A DNA stretch of 64,000 bases from assembly GCF_008033115.1 (NCBI RefSeq), contig NZ_CP041203.1, positions 3,038,001 through 3,102,000 of the forward strand, in the 5' to 3' direction. This DNA is from Cellulomonas sp. Y8. Its GTDB lineage: Bacteria; Actinomycetota; Actinomycetes; Actinomycetales; Cellulomonadaceae. The position numbers and the translations under genes are program-made. Below, piece by piece: positions 9,205 to 18,173 of the stretch. The stretch's first letter is position 1. Each line of letters starts with the position of its first letter. The notes below the pieces were generated by a model. That model saw nothing but the letters and a program-made list of their open reading frames with translations. It ran no database searches and was not told where the DNA came from.

Positions 9205-10191
9205 ATGACCGCGACCACCCTGTTCACCGGCGCGACCTTCCCGCTCGGCCCATTCGTGCCCTACGAGGGCAACCCGATCCTGCGGCCCCGCGGCGGGTCG
9301 TGGGAGTCGGCGAACCTGTACAACCCCGCGGCGCTGGTCGTCGACGACGAGGTGCTGCTGCTCTACCGGGCGCACGCCGAGGACATCGTGTCGCACATCG
9401 GCCTGGCCCGGAGCCGCGACGGCTACCACTTCGAGCGCGAGGCCGAGCCGATCCTGTCCCCGCAGGAGGACTACGAGGAGTTCGGCTGCGAGGACCCCCG
9501 GATCGCGTACGTCGAGGGCACGTACTACCTGACGTACACCGGCTGGGACCGGAAGGCGGCGCGCCTGTGCCTCGCCACGTCGACCGACCTGCGCACCTGG
9601 ACCCGGCACGGCCCGCTGTTCCCGGGCTTCGACACCTTCGCCACCGTCGACCCGCGCGGGCACGAGTGGTCGAAGGCCGGGGTGATCGTGCCGGTGCGGA
9701 TGCAGGGCCGGTGGTGGATGTACTTCGGCGAGGGCGGCCTCTACTGGGCGACCAGCGACGACCTGATCCACTGGACGCCGGGCACGCCGGACACCGAGCC
9801 CATGTACGCGCCGACGCCGGGGTCCTTCGACGCCGACCTCGTCGAGATCGGCACCTCGCCGGTGCTCACCGACAACGGGCTGCTGGTCATGCTCACCAAC
9901 GGCGCCACCCGCACCGTGCACGACGACGGCACCGTCGACGTCGACTACCGGTGCGGCCAGATCGCGATCGACCCCGACGAGCCCACCCGGGTGCTGGCCC
10001 GCCTCCAGGAGCCGTGGTTGCGGCCGCAGACCTTCGAGGACCTCAACGGGCTGGTGTCCAACGTGACGTTCGTCGAGGGGCTCGTGCAGTTCGACGGGAA
10101 GTGGTTCGCCTACTACGGGCAGTCGGACACGACGCTCGCGGTGGCGGTCCACGACCCCGCCCGGCCCTGGGGGTCGTCGCTCCGCGGCTGA
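9205..10191 (+). CDS. GH130-family glycoside phosphorylase/hydrolase
   Basis: Five-bladed beta-propeller enzyme of 328 residues without signal peptide, so cytoplasmic. Family marks are YEGNPILRPRGGSWES, LLYRAH, and GCEDPRIAYVEGTYYLTYTGW, which contains the conserved EDPR acid residue of GH130. Characterised GH130 members are mainly beta-1,4- or beta-1,2-mannoside phosphorylases, releasing alpha-mannose 1-phosphate from imported oligosaccharides; a minority are hydrolases. Which activity applies here is not decidable by eye. The coupling to an importer and a LacI repressor fits an intracellular oligosaccharide-degrading role. Confidence 0.85.
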   Translation: MTATTLFTGATFPLGPFVPYEGNPILRPRGGSWESANLYNPAALVVDDEVLLLYRAHAEDIVSHIGLARSRDGYHFEREAEPILSPQEDYEEFGCEDPRIAYVEGTYYLTYTGWDRKAARLCLATSTDLRTWTRHGPLFPGFDTFATVDPRGHEWSKAGVIVPVRMQGRWWMYFGEGGLYWATSDDLIHWTPGTPDTEPMYAPTPGSFDADLVEIGTSPVLTDNGLLVMLTNGATRTVHDDGTVDVDYRCGQIAIDPDEPTRVLARLQEPWLRPQTFEDLNGLVSNVTFVEGLVQFDGKWFAYYGQSDTTLAVAVHDPARPWGSSLRG

Positions 10192-10200
10192 GCCCTCCCG

Positions 10201-10240
10201 CACCACCCGACCCGCACCACCCGACCCGCACCATCCGACC
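10201..10240 (+). repeat. 14-bp tandem repeat (2.9 copies) before the Tat-protein gene
   Basis: CACCACCCGACCCG is repeated at 10201-10214 and 10215-10228, with a third, imperfect copy at 10229-10240. It fills the gap between the GH130 stop and the ribosome site (GGGAGACGAGAGACG) of the next gene. No function is evident. Confidence 0.7.
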
Positions 10241-10256
10241 AGGGAGACGAGAGACG

Positions 10257-12404
10257 ATGACGACTCGGCGCACCTTCCTCGCCGCGGCCGCCGCGGTGCC
10301 CGCGCTGGTGGCGGCCGCGCCCGGGACCGCCCCCGGCGGGAGCGGAACGACCGGAGCGATCGGAGCGACCGGCGCCACGACTCCCGGCGCCGCCGGGACC
10401 GCCCCGCCCGGGTCGCGGCTCGCGAACCCCGCGCACCTGCGGTTCCTCCTCGACACGGTGCCGCTGCCGGCCGTCGACGCGCACACCACGTACCGGATCG
10501 CGGAGGAGCCCGCGGCGCTGGCCCCCTGGACCTACGCGGACGCGGACGGAGGCACGTTCCGCCGGGTCGGCGGCGGCACCCTCGACCCGGCCACGGGACA
10601 CTGGAGCCAGGGCGCCTACAACGCGGACGATATCGCCCGCGCGGCGGTCGTCCTGCTGCGGGACTGGAAGGCCGCGAGCGACGGGGAGAGCCGGGAGCAG
10701 GCGTACCAGCTGCTCCGCACGCTCACCTACCTGCAGGACGACTCCGGGCCGCACGCCGGACGGGTGGTCTTGTGGCAGCAGCCCGACGGGGTGCTCAACC
10801 CGAGCGCCGAACCGGTCGAGCTGCCCGACCCGTCGAACTCCGCCGAGTCGTACTGGCTCGCGCGCACCGTCTGGGCGCTGGGGGAGGGGTACGCGGCGTT
10901 CGCGGCCGACGACCCTGCTTTCGCCCAGTTCCTGCTCGACCGGCTGCACCTCGCAATCGGCGCGCTCGAGCAGGAGTCGCTGTCCCGGTACGGGCGGCGG
11001 GTGCGCAGCGACGGGGTGCCGCTGCCGGAGTGGCTCATCGCCCGCGGCGCGGACGCCACCGCGGAGGCGGTGCTGGGCCTGGTGGCCGCCGTGCGGGTGC
11101 TGCCCCGCGACCGGCAGCTGTCCCGCGCGCTCGACCGGTACGCCGAGGGCATCGCGGCGATGGGGACGACGGACACCCGGCCGTGGCCGTTCGGCGCCGT
11201 GCTGCCGTGGACCGGGTCGCTCGGCTTCTGGCACGCCTGGGGCGCGGCGGCTCCCGAGGCGCTCGCGGCGGCGGGCGCGCTGCGCGGCCGGCGGGACTGG
11301 CGGCGCGCGGCGCTCGCGGACGCGGGCACGTTCACCCCGCTGGTCCTCGCGACCGGCGGACCGTTCAACGCCTGGACCCCGGCACCCGGGGAGGCGCAGA
11401 TCGCCTACGGCGCCCACGGGCGGGTCGCGTCGGCGCTGGCGGCGGCGGACGCGGGCGGCGGCGAGGGCCTGCGGGTGCTCGGCGGGCTGGCCGCGGGCTG
11501 GTTCTTCGGCGCGAACCCGGCGGGGGTGCCGGTGTACGACCCCGCCACGGGCGTCACCTTCGACGGCGTGGAGACCGACGGCCGGGTCAACCGGAACTCC
11601 GGGGCCGAGTCGACGATCCACGGGCTGCTCGCGATGCAGCTGCTCGACGCCCGACCCGACGTCGCGGCGGTCGCCCGGTCGATCACGGGCCCGGTCGCGC
11701 ACGACGGCCTCCGGGTGCTGGACGCCGAGGCCGCGCGGCTCGGCGCGGGCTGCGAGGTGGTCCGGCCCGCCGAGGGCGCGTGGACCGGGGAGGGCAACCT
11801 CGTCGGCGGCGGGTACGTGCGGGTGCCGCCGGGGTCGACGGTCGAGTTCGACGTGCCCGGGGCTGGGGCCGGGGCGGGAGCCGAGGAGAGGGCCGGGGCG
11901 GGGACCCGGACGGCGGGCGCGTGGGCGCTGCCGCTGGTGTGGCGGACCGCCGTCCCGGCCGGGCGGGCGCGCTGGGAGGTCGTCGGTGGGCCGCGGCTCG
12001 GGCGGACCGAGAACGGCGGCACGGGACCGGCCGGGCTCACCGAGGCCGACGGGAGCCTGGTGCCGCAGCTGCTCGACCGGCCGCTGCCGGACGCCGGCCG
12101 GCCCGGCGGCGTCCCCGCGGGCGGGGTGGTCACCGTGCGCTGCACCAACGAGGGGGGCGGCGACCTGCGGCTCGACGCCCTGCTCCTGCGGCCCGCGGTG
12201 GCGACGGCGCGCTGGTCCACCACGGCGGGGACCGACGCGGTGCTGCACGCGGGGTCCACGGCCCGCGCCACGTCGGCACCGGCGCTCGCGGCCGGCTCCG
12301 GAGCGGCGTACCTGCCGGACGGCCGGGTCGACCGCCGGGTCGCGGTGGCCTCCCCGGACGCGTCGGTGCCGGTCCCGGCGGGCGGGTTCACGATCACCCG
12401 CTGA
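10257..12404 (+). CDS. Tat-exported protein of unknown activity, probable (alpha/alpha)-barrel glycan enzyme
   Basis: Large secreted protein (715 residues) that I cannot assign to a characterised family. A twin-arginine signal is clear (TTRRTFLAAAAAVPALVAAAP), followed by a Gly/Thr/Ala-rich linker to about residue 60. Residues 60-470 are mostly helical with aromatic-rich turns (HWSQGAYNADDIARAA, SYWLARTVWALGEGY, WTGSLGFWHAWG), resembling (alpha/alpha)6 glycosidase or lyase barrels. A highly distinctive block FFGANPAGVPVYDP...RVNRNSGAESTIHGLL follows. The last 230 residues look beta-rich, perhaps a carbohydrate-binding module. As the only secreted hydrolase-like protein of the GH130 cluster, it could process the extracellular polymer whose fragments are imported (inference). 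Confidence 0.75.
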   Translation: MTTRRTFLAAAAAVPALVAAAPGTAPGGSGTTGAIGATGATTPGAAGTAPPGSRLANPAHLRFLLDTVPLPAVDAHTTYRIAEEPAALAPWTYADADGGTFRRVGGGTLDPATGHWSQGAYNADDIARAAVVLLRDWKAASDGESREQAYQLLRTLTYLQDDSGPHAGRVVLWQQPDGVLNPSAEPVELPDPSNSAESYWLARTVWALGEGYAAFAADDPAFAQFLLDRLHLAIGALEQESLSRYGRRVRSDGVPLPEWLIARGADATAEAVLGLVAAVRVLPRDRQLSRALDRYAEGIAAMGTTDTRPWPFGAVLPWTGSLGFWHAWGAAAPEALAAAGALRGRRDWRRAALADAGTFTPLVLATGGPFNAWTPAPGEAQIAYGAHGRVASALAAADAGGGEGLRVLGGLAAGWFFGANPAGVPVYDPATGVTFDGVETDGRVNRNSGAESTIHGLLAMQLLDARPDVAAVARSITGPVAHDGLRVLDAEAARLGAGCEVVRPAEGAWTGEGNLVGGGYVRVPPGSTVEFDVPGAGAGAGAEERAGAGTRTAGAWALPLVWRTAVPAGRARWEVVGGPRLGRTENGGTGPAGLTEADGSLVPQLLDRPLPDAGRPGGVPAGGVVTVRCTNEGGGDLRLDALLLRPAVATARWSTTAGTDAVLHAGSTARATSAPALAAGSGAAYLPDGRVDRRVAVASPDASVPVPAGGFTITR

Positions 12405-12420
12405 ACGGCCCGCCGCCGAG

Positions 12421-12468
12421 CGTGGCCGCCGCCGACCGTGGCCGCCGCCGAGCGTGGCCCCCGCCGAG
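12421..12468. repeat. 16-bp tandem repeat, three copies
   Basis: CGTGGCCGCCGCCGAC/G is repeated at 12421-12436, 12437-12452 and 12453-12468, with a partial copy before it. It opens the 603-base non-coding stretch (12405-13007) that separates the GH130 cluster from the histidine kinase. I see no gene in that stretch. Confidence 0.75.
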
Positions 12469-12510
12469 CGCGGATGCGATGCCACGCAGGGGGAGGGAGT
12501 TCTTCCCGGG

Positions 12511-12864
12511 TGTGCGTACGCCGCGTCCGCGGTGTCGCCGGGCGTGGGCGGGTTGTCTCCGGCGTGTGCGTACGCCGCGTTCGCGGTGTCGTCCGGGGTG
12601 CGGGGTGTCGTCCTCGCTGGCGTGTGTACACACGGTCAGCGGCGTCCACCGCGTACGCACTCTCGCGAGGAAGGTGGCGGTGGGGCTGGGGCACGCGGCG
12701 TCCACCGCGTACGCACTCTCGCGAGGAAGGTGGCGGTGGGGCTGGGGTACCCGGCGTCCACCGCGTACGCACTCTCGCGAGGAAGGTGGCGGTGGGGCTG
12801 GCGTACCCGGCGTCCGCCGCGTACGCATGCGTGCGAGGAACGTGGCGGTGGCTGGGTACGCGGA
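12511..12864. repeat. 56-bp tandem repeat array with an inverted half and central palindrome
   Basis: Four copies of a 56-base unit start at 12641, 12697, 12753 and 12809; the first three are nearly identical (GGCGTCCACCGCGTACGCAC then TCTCGCGAGGAAGGTGGCGG) and the fourth is degenerate. Upstream, two 54-57-base units starting at 12511 and 12565 carry the core in opposite orientation (TGTGCGTACGCCGCG). The switch point is a perfect 14-base palindrome, CGTGTGTACACACG, at 12621-12634. Units are contiguous with no unique spacers, so this is not CRISPR. All six frames through it are low-complexity, so it is non-coding. Function is unknown. Confidence 0.85.
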
Positions 12865-13007
12865 GCACGCACGCGCGAGGCGCGGGTCCCGGTCGCCGGG
12901 GTCCACGGTGGCCGCGTGGTCGCGGGGGTCGTTCCCGCGGGTGGGGACGGGGCGTCCACCGTGGTCACGGCCCGGGGTCCCGGTCGGGTCCGGCTACGGT
13001 GGCACCC

Positions 13008-14432
13008 GTGCAGCCGCTCGACCGCGACCCCGGCACGGCCGACGTCCCCGACGCGACCCGCCCCGACGCCACCCGCCCCGACCCGGCTCGTCCGGACCCG
13101 ACCCACCTCGACGACCGCGACGCCCCGGTCGTCGAGGCGCTCGCGGACCCCGACGCCCCGGGCTGGCGGCGGCCGCCGATCACGTCGGACCAGCGCCGGT
13201 ACGACGTGCTGCTGGCCGCGGGCCTGCTGATCGGCGGCATCCTCAGCCTGGCGCTGGGGCGCACCGCGGGCATGTACGACGAGCCCGCGGAGGGCTGGGT
13301 CGCGGTCCTCTGCGTGCTCGCGGTCACCGCGCCCCTCGCGTGGCGCCGGCAGCGGCCCGCCGTGGTCGCGGTCGTGGTCGCGGCGGCGTTCGTCCTGATG
13401 GGCGAGCTGCGGGTCCCCGAGACGCTGTTCGGGAACATCGCGCTGTTCATGGCGCTGTACACGGTCGGGGCGTGGGACCGGAACCGCGCGCGGGCGCTGT
13501 GGGTGCGGGCGGGGATCGTCGTCGCGATGTTCGTCTGGCTGCTGGTCGCGATGTTCCAGGCCGTCACCGACCCGGAGGGCATCGAGGGCTTCTCCAACGC
13601 CGGCGCGTTCTCCCCGCTGGTGGCGTACCTGCTCATCCAGCTGCTGACCAACATCCTGTACTTCGCCGGGGCCTGGTGGTTCGGCGAGCACGCGTGGAAC
13701 GCCGCCCGCGAGCGCGCCCGCACCGAGTACCGCGGCCGGCTGCTCGTGGGCGAGCGCCGCCGGGTCGAGGAGCAGGCCGTGGCGATCGAGCGGCTGCGGC
13801 TGGCGCGCGAGCTGCACGACGCCGTCGCGCACCACGTGTCGATGATGGGCGTGCAGGCCGCGGCGGCGCGGATGGTGCAGCAGTCCGACCCGCAGCAGGC
13901 CGCCGCCGCGCTGGAGCAGGTCGAGGACTCCGCGCGCGAGGCCGTCGACGAGCTGCACGGGCTGCTCAGCACGCTGCGCGAGTCGGGGACCGAGGCGCAC
14001 GCGGCGTCCGCAGTGGGATCCCTGTCCGTCGAGCGGCTGCCCGAGCTGGTGCAGCAGGCCGCGGACACCGGCCTCGCCGCGCAGTACCAGGTGGTCGGCG
14101 AGCCCGTGCGGGTGCCGCCGCTGACCTCCCTCAACCTGTACCGGATCTGCCAGGAGGCGCTGACCAACGTGCGCAAGCACGCGGGCACCGGCGCCCGGGT
14201 CGACGTCCGGCTGCGGTACGAGCCCGACGCGGTCGAGCTCGAGGTCACCGACGACGGCACCGGCGCCCGCCGCGCAGCCCGGCGCGGGACGTCCGGCGGG
14301 CTCGGCCTGGTGGGCATGCGGGAACGGGTCGCCGCCGACGGCGGCACGCTGGAGACCGGCGCGCGCGGGCGCGGCGGGTACCTGGTCCGGGCGCGGGTGC
14401 CGCTCGGGCCGCGGACGGGAGGGGCACGATGA
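13008..14432 (+). CDS. NarL-type sensor histidine kinase
   Basis: Membrane sensor kinase (474 residues) paired with the overlapping regulator. A long Asp/Pro/Arg-rich N-terminus with a tandem DATRPDATRPD repeat precedes four to five membrane helices (about 70-220). The HisKA_3 dimerisation helix carries the phospho-acceptor histidine in LRLARELHDAVAHHVSMMG, and the ATPase N-box is ICQEALTNVRKHAG, with G-box GGLGLVGMRERV. The signal is unknown. The GTG start at 13008 is the first in frame after the repeat array. The stop overlaps the regulator start (ATGA). The neighbouring ABC exporter genes are its probable target operon. Confidence 0.9.
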   Translation: MQPLDRDPGTADVPDATRPDATRPDPARPDPTHLDDRDAPVVEALADPDAPGWRRPPITSDQRRYDVLLAAGLLIGGILSLALGRTAGMYDEPAEGWVAVLCVLAVTAPLAWRRQRPAVVAVVVAAAFVLMGELRVPETLFGNIALFMALYTVGAWDRNRARALWVRAGIVVAMFVWLLVAMFQAVTDPEGIEGFSNAGAFSPLVAYLLIQLLTNILYFAGAWWFGEHAWNAARERARTEYRGRLLVGERRRVEEQAVAIERLRLARELHDAVAHHVSMMGVQAAAARMVQQSDPQQAAAALEQVEDSAREAVDELHGLLSTLRESGTEAHAASAVGSLSVERLPELVQQAADTGLAAQYQVVGEPVRVPPLTSLNLYRICQEALTNVRKHAGTGARVDVRLRYEPDAVELEVTDDGTGARRAARRGTSGGLGLVGMRERVAADGGTLETGARGRGGYLVRARVPLGPRTGGAR

Positions 14433-15187
14433 GCGGGGCCGACGCGGTGCGGTTCGACGACGCGACGGAGGCCGACGGCCCGGACCGGGGCTTCGGCCCG
14501 GACCGGCCGGTGCGCGTCGTGCTCGCCGACGACCAGGCGCTGCTGCGCGCGGGGCTCGCCACGATCCTCGGCGCGCAGCCGGACCTCGAGGTCGTCGGGC
14601 AGGCCGGCGACGGGGCCGAGGCGGTCGAGCTGGCGCGGGCGCTGCGCCCGGACGTCGTCTGCATGGACGTGCAGATGCCGGGCGTCGACGGCCTGGAGGC
14701 CACCCGCCGGATCACGGCCGACCCCGACATCACGGCGGGCGTCCTCGTGCTCACCACGTTCAACCGGGACGACTACCTGCTGGAGTCCCTCCAGGCGGGC
14801 GCCGCCGGGTTCCTGCTGAAGAACTCCCGGCCGGAGCAGCTCGCCGACGCCGTGCGCGCCGTCGCCGCCGGGGACGCGCTGCTGTCGCCCGAGGTCACCC
14901 GCGCCGTGATCGCCCGCGCCGTCGTCGGCCAGGGATCCGCCTCCGGGGGGAGCCCCGCCGGTGCGGCGCGCGGGACCGGGGACCCCTCCGCCACGGGGCT
15001 GACCGAGCGCGAGCTCGAGGTGCTGCGGCTGGTCGCGCGCGGGCTGAGCAACGACGAGATCGCCGCCGAGCTCGTCCTGGGCCGCGCCACCGTCAAGACC
15101 CACGTGTCGAACGTGCTCACCAAGCTCGGCCTGCGGGACCGGGTGCAGGCGGTCGTCTACGCGTTCGAGAACGGGCTCACGGACTGA
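14429..15187 (+). CDS. NarL/FixJ-family response regulator
   Basis: DNA-binding partner of the preceding kinase (252 residues). The receiver domain begins at about residue 28 (VRVVLADDQALLRAG) with the phospho-acceptor Asp in VCMDVQMPG. The C-terminal LuxR HTH reads LTEREVLRLVARGLSNDE-type (GLTERELEVLRLVARG) and ATVKTHVSNVLTKLG. A Gly/Ser/Ala-rich linker of about 30 residues joins the domains. Its start overlaps the kinase stop by four bases, implying translational coupling. It likely controls the ABC genes 130 bases downstream. Confidence 0.92.
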   Translation: MSGADAVRFDDATEADGPDRGFGPDRPVRVVLADDQALLRAGLATILGAQPDLEVVGQAGDGAEAVELARALRPDVVCMDVQMPGVDGLEATRRITADPDITAGVLVLTTFNRDDYLLESLQAGAAGFLLKNSRPEQLADAVRAVAAGDALLSPEVTRAVIARAVVGQGSASGGSPAGAARGTGDPSATGLTERELEVLRLVARGLSNDEIAAELVLGRATVKTHVSNVLTKLGLRDRVQAVVYAFENGLTD

Positions 15188-15320
15188 CCTCCTCCGCCCC
15201 GGGACGGAGGCCGGCGCGCCCGGCAAGTTCCGCCCGGCGGCCGAGGTGCCGGGGCACGGTCGCCTCCTAGCGTTGACCTCAGCGGACGACGGGTCCGGAC
15301 AGGTCACGACAGGAGACGAC

Positions 15321-16259
15321 ATGCTGCAGCTCGACGGGATCCACCGGTCCTTCGGGGACCGGCTGGTGCTCGACGACGTCGGCTTCTCGGTGGAGCGCGG
15401 CAAGCTCACCGGGTTCGTCGGCGGCAACGGCGCCGGCAAGACGACGACGATGCGGATCATCCTCGGGGTGCTCTCCGCGGACTCCGGCACCGTCACCCTC
15501 GACGGGAGCCCGCTGGGCGACGACCGCCGCCGGGCGTTCGGCTACATGCCCGAGGAGCGCGGCCTCTACCCCAAGATGCACGTGCTGGAGCAGATCACCT
15601 ACCTGGCGCGGCTGCACGGCTACGAGCGGCGGGTCGCGACGGAGAAGGCCCGGGACCTGCTGGAGAAGCTCGGTCTCGGCGAGCGGCTGACGGACCCGGT
15701 CGACGACCTGTCGCTCGGCAACCAGCAGCGCGCGCAGATCGCCGCCGCCCTGGTGCACGAGCCGGAGGTGCTGGTCCTCGACGAGCCGTTCTCCGGCCTC
15801 GACCCGATGGCGGTCGACCTGGTGCTCGGCGTGCTGCAGGAGTACGCCGCCCGCGGCGTGCCGGTGCTGTTCTCCTCGCACCAGCTCGACGTGGTCGAGC
15901 GGCTGTGCGACGACGTGGTCGTCATCGCCGGCGGGAAGATCCGCGCGGCGGGCGAGAAGGAGGCGCTGCGCGCCCAGCACGCCGCGCCCCGCTACGAGAT
16001 CGCCTCCGGCGGCGACATGGGGTGGCTGCGCACCGAGCCGGGCGTCCGGGTCGTGGAGTTCGACGGCGGCTACGCCCTCTTCGAGTCCGACGAGACCACC
16101 GCCCAGCGGGTCCTGCGCGCCGCGCTCGACGCCGCCCCCGTGCAGCAGTTCGCCCCGGTCCGCCCGCGGCTCGCGGAGATCTTCCGCGACATCGTCCGCG
16201 ACGAGGAGCGCCACGACGACGCGCCCACCACCACGAAGACCAAGGAGACCGTGCGATGA
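15321..16259 (+). CDS. ABC transporter ATP-binding protein, NatA-like
   Basis: ATPase subunit (312 residues) of an ABC-2-type exporter with the next gene. It has Walker A GGNGAGKTTT, Q-loop region GYMPEERGLYP, signature LSLGNQQRAQ, Walker B LVLDEPFSGLDP and switch histidine SSHQ. The C-terminal 90 residues match the DUF4162-like extension found in NatA/bacitracin-type exporters. The ATG at 15321 follows AGGAGACGAC. The 133-base gap before it has a CTAGCGT box at about 15268-15274, a plausible -10 region. Substrate is unknown; antimicrobial or sodium extrusion are typical for the family. Confidence 0.9.
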   Translation: MLQLDGIHRSFGDRLVLDDVGFSVERGKLTGFVGGNGAGKTTTMRIILGVLSADSGTVTLDGSPLGDDRRRAFGYMPEERGLYPKMHVLEQITYLARLHGYERRVATEKARDLLEKLGLGERLTDPVDDLSLGNQQRAQIAAALVHEPEVLVLDEPFSGLDPMAVDLVLGVLQEYAARGVPVLFSSHQLDVVERLCDDVVVIAGGKIRAAGEKEALRAQHAAPRYEIASGGDMGWLRTEPGVRVVEFDGGYALFESDETTAQRVLRAALDAAPVQQFAPVRPRLAEIFRDIVRDEERHDDAPTTTKTKETVR

Positions 16260-17419
16260 GCCGCCGCACCCCGATGATGTCGAACGCGCCGTCGTCCGGC
16301 CCCGCGCCGGCCGGCCGGCCCGCCACCCCGAACACGGTGCAGGCGACGCTCATGGTCGCCGAGCGCGAGATCACGACGCAGGTCCGCAGCAAGTCCTTCC
16401 TCATCTCGACCGCGGTCCTGCTCGTCCTCGTCCTGGGCGGGATCATCCTCACCTCGGTGCTGGGCGACCGGCTCGGCGGCGGGGACACCAAGGTCGCCGT
16501 CGTGCCCGAGACCGCCGCGGTGATCGAGGGCGTCGACGGGCTCGAGGCGGTCGACGCCGCCGACCCCGAGGCCGCCCGCGCCCTGGTCGAGTCCGAGGAG
16601 GTCTCCGCCGCGGTCCTGCCCGACGACGACGCGGACAACCTGCTGGGCGTCGTCGTGGTCGGCCTCGACTCCGCGCCGGACGGCGTGATCAGCGCGCTGG
16701 CCGTGACCCCGCCGGTCGAGCTGCTGGACGAGTCGGGCACCTCCGACGGCCTGCGCTACATCGTGTCCTTCATCTTCGGCATCGCGTTCTTCATGGCCGC
16801 CATGACGTTCGGCAGCACGATCGCGCAGAACACCGTCCAGGAGAAGCAGTCCCGGATCGTCGAGCTCCTGCTCTCGACCGTGCCGCCGCGGGCCCTGCTC
16901 GGCGGCAAGATCCTCGGCAACACGGTGCTCGCCGTCGGCCAGATCGCCGCGATCGCCGCGGTGGCCGTCATCGGCCTGGTGGTCACCGGCCAGGACGACC
17001 TGCTGGGGATGATCGGCGCGCCGGTCGCCTGGTTCGTGCTGTTCTTCCTGGTCGGGTTCGTGCTGCTGGCCGCGCTGTTCGCGTCCGCCGCCTCGCTCGT
17101 CTCCCGCGTCGAGGACACCGGCCCGGTGCTCACCCCGGTGATGATGCTCGTGATGATCCCGTACTTCGGCGTCATCTTCTTCAACGACAACGACCTGGTG
17201 CTGACGATCATGTCGTACGTGCCGTTCAGCGCCCCGGTCGGGATGCCGGTGCGGCTGTTCCTCGGCGAGGCCTCCTGGTGGGAGCCGCTGGTGTCGCTCG
17301 TGATCCTCGCCGGGACCGCGGTCCTGGTGACCGGCATCGGCGCCCGGATCTACTCCCGCTCGGTGCTGCGCACCGGCCGCCGGGTCAAGCTCTCGGAGGC
17401 CCTGACGAAGGCCGCCTGA
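16256..17419 (+). CDS. ABC-2 type transporter permease, NatB-like
   Basis: Membrane subunit of the exporter (387 residues). One helix lies near residues 45-70 (SFLISTAVLLVLVLGGIIL), then an extracytoplasmic domain of about 100 residues rich in Asp/Glu/Ala, then five or more helices at the C-terminus. The block EKQSRIVELLLSTVPPRALLGGKILG is typical of ABC-2 permeases of the NatB/YhaP group. Its ATG overlaps the ATPase stop (ATGA). A strong bidirectional hairpin follows 14 bases after the stop. Confidence 0.9.
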   Translation: MSRRTPMMSNAPSSGPAPAGRPATPNTVQATLMVAEREITTQVRSKSFLISTAVLLVLVLGGIILTSVLGDRLGGGDTKVAVVPETAAVIEGVDGLEAVDAADPEAARALVESEEVSAAVLPDDDADNLLGVVVVGLDSAPDGVISALAVTPPVELLDESGTSDGLRYIVSFIFGIAFFMAAMTFGSTIAQNTVQEKQSRIVELLLSTVPPRALLGGKILGNTVLAVGQIAAIAAVAVIGLVVTGQDDLLGMIGAPVAWFVLFFLVGFVLLAALFASAASLVSRVEDTGPVLTPVMMLVMIPYFGVIFFNDNDLVLTIMSYVPFSAPVGMPVRLFLGEASWWEPLVSLVILAGTAVLVTGIGARIYSRSVLRTGRRVKLSEALTKAA

Positions 17420-17432
17420 CACCCGCTCGGTC

Positions 17433-17475
17433 GACGACGCGCGCGGCACCCGCAGGGGGTGCCGCGCGCGTCGTC
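17433..17475. terminator. Perfect 19-bp hairpin between convergent genes
   Basis: GACGACGCGCGCGGCACCC (17433-17451) pairs perfectly with 17457-17475 around the loop GCAGG. It lies between the exporter operon and the convergent MarR gene, so it can serve both strands. There is no T-tract, as is common in high-GC actinobacteria. Confidence 0.8.
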
Positions 17476-17519
17476 GCGTCTGCGCGCGCGCCCCGCGGTG
17501 CGTGCGCGTCGTGCGGGCG

Positions 17520-18053
17520 TCAGGGGGTGTCGAACGGGGCGACCAGGGTGCGGAGCAGGTCCGCCAGGCGGTCGCGTTCGGGGGCCGGGAGCGAGGAGAG
17601 GAGGTCGCGCTCGATCTCCAGGAGCGTCGACATCGCGGCGTCGACCCGGGTCCGGCCCTCGTCGGTCAGGCTCACCAGCACGCCGCGGCGGTCGTCGGGG
17701 GACGGCAGCCGCTCCACGAGCGCGCGGGACGCGAGCCGGTCGATGCGGTTGGTCATGGTCCCGCTGGTCACCAGCGTCTGGGTCAGCAGGGCGCCCGGCG
17801 ACATCCGGTACGGCGCGCCGGCGCGGCGCAGCGCGGACAGCACGTCGAACTCCCACGGCTCCAGGCCGTGCCGGGCGAATGCCTGCCGGCGCGCGAGGTC
17901 CAGGTGCCGGGACAGCCGGGTGACCCGGGACAGCACCGACAGCGGCGCGACGTCGAGGTCCGGACGCTCGCGGGCCCAGGCCTCGACGATCCGGTCGACC
18001 TCGTCCCGGGCCCCGGACGCGTCCGCGTGCACGGGGGACTCGGCTGCCGACAT
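17520..18053 (-). CDS. MarR-family transcriptional regulator
   Basis: Winged-helix dimer regulator of 177 residues. The recognition region reads MSPGALLTQTLVTSGTMTNRIDRL, followed by the wing LVERLPSPDDRRGVLVSLTDEG, the best-conserved MarR signature. The start chosen is the ATG at 18051-18053 (MSAAESPV); the frame is open further upstream but that part is Arg/Pro-rich and lacks a good ribosome site. Ligand and target are unknown. The nearest divergent gene is the SdpI-like membrane protein at 18174, a candidate target. Confidence 0.9.
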   Translation of the reverse strand: MSAAESPVHADASGARDEVDRIVEAWARERPDLDVAPLSVLSRVTRLSRHLDLARRQAFARHGLEPWEFDVLSALRRAGAPYRMSPGALLTQTLVTSGTMTNRIDRLASRALVERLPSPDDRRGVLVSLTDEGRTRVDAAMSTLLEIERDLLSSLPAPERDRLADLLRTLVAPFDTP

Positions 18054-18173
18054 GCGGGCGAGGGTACTCGACGCGCGCCCGGGACCTCGGGCTCTGGCGG
18101 CGACGTGCCGCGGCGCGGTGGACTGCTGCGCGTGGGGTCCGACGACCGTGCGGCCCCGCGGCGGAGGTGGCGC

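Noticed and set aside
12641..12864. CRISPR array
   Set aside because: The 56-base units are contiguous, have no unique spacers between them, and no cas genes are in the window.
12438..13010. Protein-coding extension of the histidine kinase upstream through the repeats
   Set aside because: The frame is open but translates the repeats into Arg/Gly/Trp-rich sequence without domain similarity; the GTG at 13008 gives a normal-length kinase.
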